A program made the translations under genes and the position numbers. Positions 6,188-9,004 of a stretch of DNA of 9,004 nucleotides are shown one piece after another. Position 1 is the stretch's first letter. Every line of letters begins with the position of its first letter. The notes under the pieces were generated by a model, which saw only the letters and a list, made by a program, of their open reading frames with translations, ran no database searches and was not told where the DNA came from. Origin of the DNA: Clostridium sp. CAG:1024 (GTDB lineage Bacteria; Bacillota; Clostridia; Christensenellales; CAG-138); assembly GCA_000432015.1 (NCBI GenBank), contig HF985523.1, positions 1 to 9,004 on the forward strand. The letters run 5' to 3'.

Positions 6188-6264
6188 TGGCGTACCCGGG
6201 AGGATTCGAACCTCTGACCTTTGGAGTCGGAGTCCAACGCTCTATCCAGCTGAGCTACGGGTAC
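6188..6264 (-). tRNA. tRNA-Arg, anticodon CCG (codon CGG)
   Basis: Read on the minus strand the 77 nt fold as a standard cloverleaf. The 7-bp acceptor stem GTACCCG/CGGGTAC is perfect, the D stem is GCTC/GAGC, and the anticodon stem TTGGA/TCCAA holds the loop CTCCGAC. A 5-nt variable loop and a T arm with TTCGAAT follow. The discriminator is G and the CCA end is encoded in the DNA. The anticodon in the loop is CCG, which reads the arginine codon CGG. The top pair of the T stem is an A-C mismatch; the other four pair normally. The gene is followed by a strong terminator and preceded by a leader of about 115 nt from the nearest good promoter. Confidence 0.95.
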
Positions 6265-6382
6265 ATATTCGGTTTTTTGCTCCAATAGGGGGGGCGGAGC
6301 CTGCCGCTCCGAACGCTGAACTGCGGGTGCAAACGCGCAGGTGAATCGCGGAGCACGGCCGACTTTCATCAGCACGGAAGAT

Positions 6383-6411
6383 AGTATAACACAGATCAGC
6401 GCTCAGAGCAA
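6383..6411 (-). promoter_or_regulatory. Probable promoter for tRNA-Arg, overlapping the 3' end of radA
   Basis: On the minus strand TTGCTC (6406-6411) and TATACT (6383-6388) are separated by 17 nt. The -35 lies within the last codons of radA. The predicted transcript would carry a leader of roughly 110 nt before the mature tRNA. The leader contains a hairpin, CGGAGC (6295-6300) with GCTCCG (6306-6311), and an alternative GGAGC partner nearer the tRNA. Confidence 0.45.
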
Positions 6412-7736
6412 TAGCGGATCACATCAATTGCTTCCCGAATTCCGGAAACCGGCACCAGCGTCGCCCCATCGACCGGGGATTGCTTCGCAGATTTCGGGAT
6501 CAGGATGCGGCGATAGCCGAGCCGGACGCACTCGCGGATGCGCGTTTCCAGCTGCGCCGCTGTCCGCAGCTCGCCGGTGAGGCCCAATTCGCCGATGGCC
6601 GCCGTGCCCTGCGGGAGCGCTTTTCCGGTGAGCGCGGAGACGATGCAGAGAGCGACGGCAAGGTCAGCGCCGCGTTCTTCGAGCCGGAGATCGCCCACAA
6701 CATTCACATAAACGTCCTTATCGGCAAGCTTCAGCTGCACTTTCTGCTCCAGCACGGCGAGCAGGAGGCTCAGCCTGCCGCTGTCGATGCCTGCCGTCGT
6801 TCTGCGCGGACTGCCGAATGCCGTTGGATTCAAAAGCGCCTGTACCTCTGCAAGCAGCGGCCTCGAACCTTCGATCGCACAGGTCACGGCGCATCCGGGC
6901 GCACGCTCGCCCGAGAGAAACAGACGGGAAGGGTCGAGCACCTGCCGCATCCCCGTGTCGCACATTTCGAATACGCCGATCTCGTTTGTAGAGCCGAAAC
7001 GGTTCTTCACCGCGCGCAGCAGCCGCAGACCGGCGTGCCTGTCCCCTTCAAAATACAGCACCGTGTCCACGATATGCTCCAGGATCCGCGGCCCCGCGAT
7101 CGCGCCGTCCTTGGTGACGTGACCGACAATCAGAACGATCGTTCCCGTTTCCTTCGCAAGCCGCGTCAGTTCCGCCGTTGCAAGCCGCACTTGCCCGACG
7201 CTGCCGGGCGCGCTCTGCGATTCGGAGGAAAAGATGGTCTGGATGGAGTCAACGATCAAAACATTGCACTTTGCGCGCCGCGCTTCCTCAAGGATTCGTT
7301 CAAGCGACGTTTCGCACAGCAGCAGCATATCGCTTTCAACGTGCAGACGATCCGCGCGCAGTTTGAGCTGTGCTGCGCTTTCTTCACCCGAGACGTAAAG
7401 AACGGTGCTGCTCTTTGCGATCGCATCCGCAGCCTGCATGAGCAGCGTGGTTTTTCCGATACCGGGATCGCCGCCGAGCAGCGTTACCATGCCGGAGAGC
7501 AGTCCGCCGCCCGCAACACGATCTAGTTCGGACAAGCCTGTAGAGATCCGTTTCGACTGCATGACGGACACTTCGGACAGATGCTGCACAACGCCGCCCT
7601 GCGCGGACTCGCGCACCTTAACCGCCTGTTCTTCGATCATGGTGTTCCAACTGCCGCAGGCGGGACACTTGCCCATCCATTTCGGACTTTCATAGCCGCA
7701 TTCGCCGCAAATAAAGATCGTTTTATCCTTTGCCAT
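6396..7736 (-). CDS. radA: DNA repair protein RadA (Sms), 446 aa
   Basis: RadA is a RecA-related ATPase and helicase that helps branch migration and processing of recombination intermediates in DNA repair and transformation. The N-terminal C4 zinc finger is complete (C10, C13, C24, C27). The ATPase core has Walker A GGDPGIGKT at 88-96, Walker B NVLIVDS at 158-164, and the RadA-specific KNRFG at 244-248. The C-terminal third is the Lon-protease-like domain, with GIDSGRLSLLLAVLE, then RGADLAVAL and the closing IRYCSER. Length fits the family (about 450-460). I chose the ATG at 7736 because it puts MAKDKTIFICGECG at the family's usual start. The open frame extends 78 codons upstream, but that extension covers the dnaX promoter. 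No ribosome binding site precedes the ATG, and a promoter is positioned for a leaderless transcript. It is divergent from dnaX. Confidence 0.97.
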   Translation of the reverse strand: MAKDKTIFICGECGYESPKWMGKCPACGSWNTMIEEQAVKVRESAQGGVVQHLSEVSVMQSKRISTGLSELDRVAGGGLLSGMVTLLGGDPGIGKTTLLMQAADAIAKSSTVLYVSGEESAAQLKLRADRLHVESDMLLLCETSLERILEEARRAKCNVLIVDSIQTIFSSESQSAPGSVGQVRLATAELTRLAKETGTIVLIVGHVTKDGAIAGPRILEHIVDTVLYFEGDRHAGLRLLRAVKNRFGSTNEIGVFEMCDTGMRQVLDPSRLFLSGERAPGCAVTCAIEGSRPLLAEVQALLNPTAFGSPRRTTAGIDSGRLSLLLAVLEQKVQLKLADKDVYVNVVGDLRLEERGADLAVALCIVSALTGKALPQGTAAIGELGLTGELRTAAQLETRIRECVRLGYRRILIPKSAKQSPVDGATLVPVSGIREAIDVIRYCSER

Positions 7737-7742
7737 AGCTAC

Positions 7743-7771
7743 AGTGTACAACGCAGGGCCGTTCGGGTCAA
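7743..7771 (-). promoter_or_regulatory. Probable radA promoter placed for a leaderless mRNA
   Basis: On the minus strand TTGACC (7766-7771) and TACACT (7743-7748) are exactly 17 nt apart. Six bases follow the -10 before the A of the radA ATG at 7736, which is the standard distance from -10 to the transcription start. No Shine-Dalgarno is visible, consistent with a leaderless start. Confidence 0.5.
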
Positions 7772-7808
7772 ACGCTTTCTTGTCAAAATAGGAGAAATCT
7801 GCTATCTT

Positions 7809-7838
7809 TTGACAGCGTGCCGCGTGGTATACTATAAT
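7809..7838 (+). promoter_or_regulatory. Near-consensus housekeeping promoter of dnaX
   Basis: TTGACA (7809-7814) and TATAAT (7833-7838) are perfect hexamers separated by 18 nt. The predicted start at about 7845 leaves a leader of some 25 nt containing the GGGGAGGTG ribosome binding site at 7855-7863. TTTTGACA here is the right arm of a perfect 8-bp inverted repeat with TGTCAAAA at 7781-7788. Confidence 0.8.
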
Positions 7839-7869
7839 AGGATTGAAATAGTATGGGGAGGTGTGCAGC

Positions 7870-9004
7870 ATGGCATATCGGGCGCTGTACCGCGCATACA
7901 GGCCGAGCGTGTTTTCCGAAGTGGTCGGCCAGGGACATATCACGACCATTTTGCAGAACCAGATCAGCACGGGTCATACCGCCCATGCGTATCTGTTCTG
8001 CGGCACGCGCGGCACGGGAAAGACCAGCACGGCAAAGATCCTTGCGCGCGCAGTGAACTGCCTTTCTCCGAAAAACGGCGAACCCTGCGGCGAATGCGAA
8101 GCCTGCCGCCGCGCCGTGAGCGACTCCTGTACGGATATTACAGAGATCGACGCCGCGAGCAACAACGGTGTCGATGATATTCGTTCGCTCATCGAGAAGG
8201 CGTACTATGCGCCGCTTGAATTGACGCACCGCGTTTTCATCGTCGATGAGGCGCACATGCTGTCCAACTCTGCGTTCAACGCGCTCTTAAAAACGCTGGA
8301 AGAGCCGCCTGCGCATGTCATGTTCATTCTTGCGACGACCGAACCGCAAAAACTGCCTGCGACCATCATTTCGCGTTGCCAGCGTTTTGATTTTCACAGA
8401 TTGTCGGTCGCGGATATAGAAAAAAACCTGAAAAGCGTTTTAGATCGCGCGGGCGCGACCATCGACGAGGAAGGTCTCCAACTCATCGCGCGCACTGCGG
8501 ACGGCGGAATGCGCGACGCGCTGTCGCTTGCGGATCAATGCCTTTCTTTTTGCGGCGACCATGTAGCGGCGAAAGATGTTTACGACGTTCTCGGCAGCAT
8601 GGAGCAGGGCTTTCTGTTTGACATTGCGGATGCGCTCATCGCGTCGAATGCGCAAAAGGCGATCCGTATGCTGGACGGTATCGTTCGCGGCGGACGCGAT
8701 CTTGCAGTGTTCTGCCAGGATCTTTCGTCGCATTTTCGTGCGTTGCTGCTTGCGAAAACCTGTGGCGCATGCGAGGACCTGCTGGACTGCACAAAGGAGA
8801 CGATGCAGCTGTATCTGGAGCAGGCGAAAACGGCCTCCGAAGCGCGTCTGCTGCTTTCGATGGAACAGCTTTTGAAAGCGCAGAGCGAATTGCGATTTCT
8901 CTCTTCGCCCAGAACGCTGCTCGAGAGCGTCATGGTGCGCATTTGCCGCCCGGAACAGGCGCTTTCGCTCGAAAGCCTCGAAGCGCGGCTCGATCGGCTT
9001 GAAC
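7870..9004 (+). CDS. dnaX: DNA polymerase III subunits gamma/tau (partial, runs off right edge)
   Basis: This is the clamp-loader ATPase that opens the sliding clamp and organises the replicase. About 378 codons are present. The ATG at 7870 has GGAGG 8 nt upstream, and the protein begins MAYRALYRAYRPSVFSEVVGQ, the usual DnaX start. Walker A is GTRGTGKTST (45-54). The zinc module uses C64, C73, C76 and C79, Walker B is VFIVDEAHM (122-130), and the sensor/arginine-finger SRC motif is at 168-170. The remaining visible part covers the lid and domain III helices (to about residue 378). Domains IV/V of tau, and any frameshift site for making gamma, would lie beyond the edge. The usual dnaX neighbours ybaB and recR would be expected downstream, but that is not visible here. 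Confidence 0.97.
   Translation, partial: MAYRALYRAYRPSVFSEVVGQGHITTILQNQISTGHTAHAYLFCGTRGTGKTSTAKILARAVNCLSPKNGEPCGECEACRRAVSDSCTDITEIDAASNNGVDDIRSLIEKAYYAPLELTHRVFIVDEAHMLSNSAFNALLKTLEEPPAHVMFILATTEPQKLPATIISRCQRFDFHRLSVADIEKNLKSVLDRAGATIDEEGLQLIARTADGGMRDALSLADQCLSFCGDHVAAKDVYDVLGSMEQGFLFDIADALIASNAQKAIRMLDGIVRGGRDLAVFCQDLSSHFRALLLAKTCGACEDLLDCTKETMQLYLEQAKTASEARLLLSMEQLLKAQSELRFLSSPRTLLESVMVRICRPEQALSLESLEARLDRLE

Noticed and set aside
6088..6375. A 95-aa minus-strand open frame containing VAQLDRALDSDSKGQRF
   Set aside because: This peptide is the translation of the tRNA-Arg gene itself, a well-known false protein in databases; the frame just reads through the tRNA and its leader.
6480..7526. 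A 348-aa plus-strand open frame opposite radA
   Set aside because: It is an antisense shadow: radA is complete with all its motifs in the minus frame, and the plus frame is rich in R, Q and C as expected from reversed GC-rich codons.
7751..7765. Possible LexA-type box in the radA promoter (CGAAC-N4-CTGCG on the minus strand)
   Set aside because: Only one half site matches the Firmicutes CGAAC-N4-GTTCG pattern; the other half has two mismatches in the core, so the match is too weak to call.
7737..7970. 78-codon N-terminal extension of radA in the same frame
   Set aside because: It would cover the dnaX promoter and lacks family resemblance; RadA proteins start just before the zinc finger, at the ATG at 7736.

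Overview
The window looks like a chromosomal segment of a Gram-positive anaerobe of the Clostridia type. This rests on Shine-Dalgarno-led genes with GTG starts, an M3 oligoendopeptidase, a DUF2087 protein, an ECF sigma factor overlapping a membrane-bound partner, radA divergent from dnaX, and a tRNA with encoded CCA. The taxonomic call is an inference from gene style, not from a marker gene. Nearly everything is on the minus strand; only dnaX and one doubtful gene fragment read on the plus strand.

Region 1 (1 to about 1530) is a visibly AT-richer prophage remnant on the minus strand. It holds a 5'-truncated MuF/SPP1 gp7-type minor head protein with an extra C-terminal effector-like domain (694-1584), a tightly coupled 78-aa downstream gene that is a good candidate for its immunity protein (449-685), and a 66-aa phage-type small protein (101-301). 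Several hairpin terminators and a set of 11-bp phased short repeats lie between them. The remnant stops at a junction near 1510-1590. To the right is a short plus-strand coding-like fragment (1593-1766) that also lacks its 5' part, so the junction appears to have decapitated two head-to-head genes.

Region 2 (1772-3861) is GC-richer host DNA: a DUF2087 protein, a strong stem-loop, and a complete M3-family oligoendopeptidase with its own promoter. A roughly 350-nt gap with inverted repeats and a terminator follows (3862-4209).

Region 3 (4210-5800) is an ECF sigma factor and overlapping single-pass membrane protein operon, most simply a sigma/anti-sigma pair. It is preceded by an ECF-style promoter with CGTCTAAT as -10, which suggests autoregulation. 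About 340 nt without a convincing gene follows.

Region 4 (6138-9004) holds tRNA-Arg(CCG) with its terminator and probable promoter, then radA on the minus strand. dnaX starts divergently on the plus strand and runs off the right edge. The radA-dnaX intergenic region carries a near-consensus promoter for dnaX. It also carries a radA promoter placed so that the transcript should begin at the A of the start codon, that is, leaderless.

Most worth following up: the MuF effector/immunity pair, the double-truncation junction, the 11-bp phased repeats, and the predicted leaderless radA transcript.
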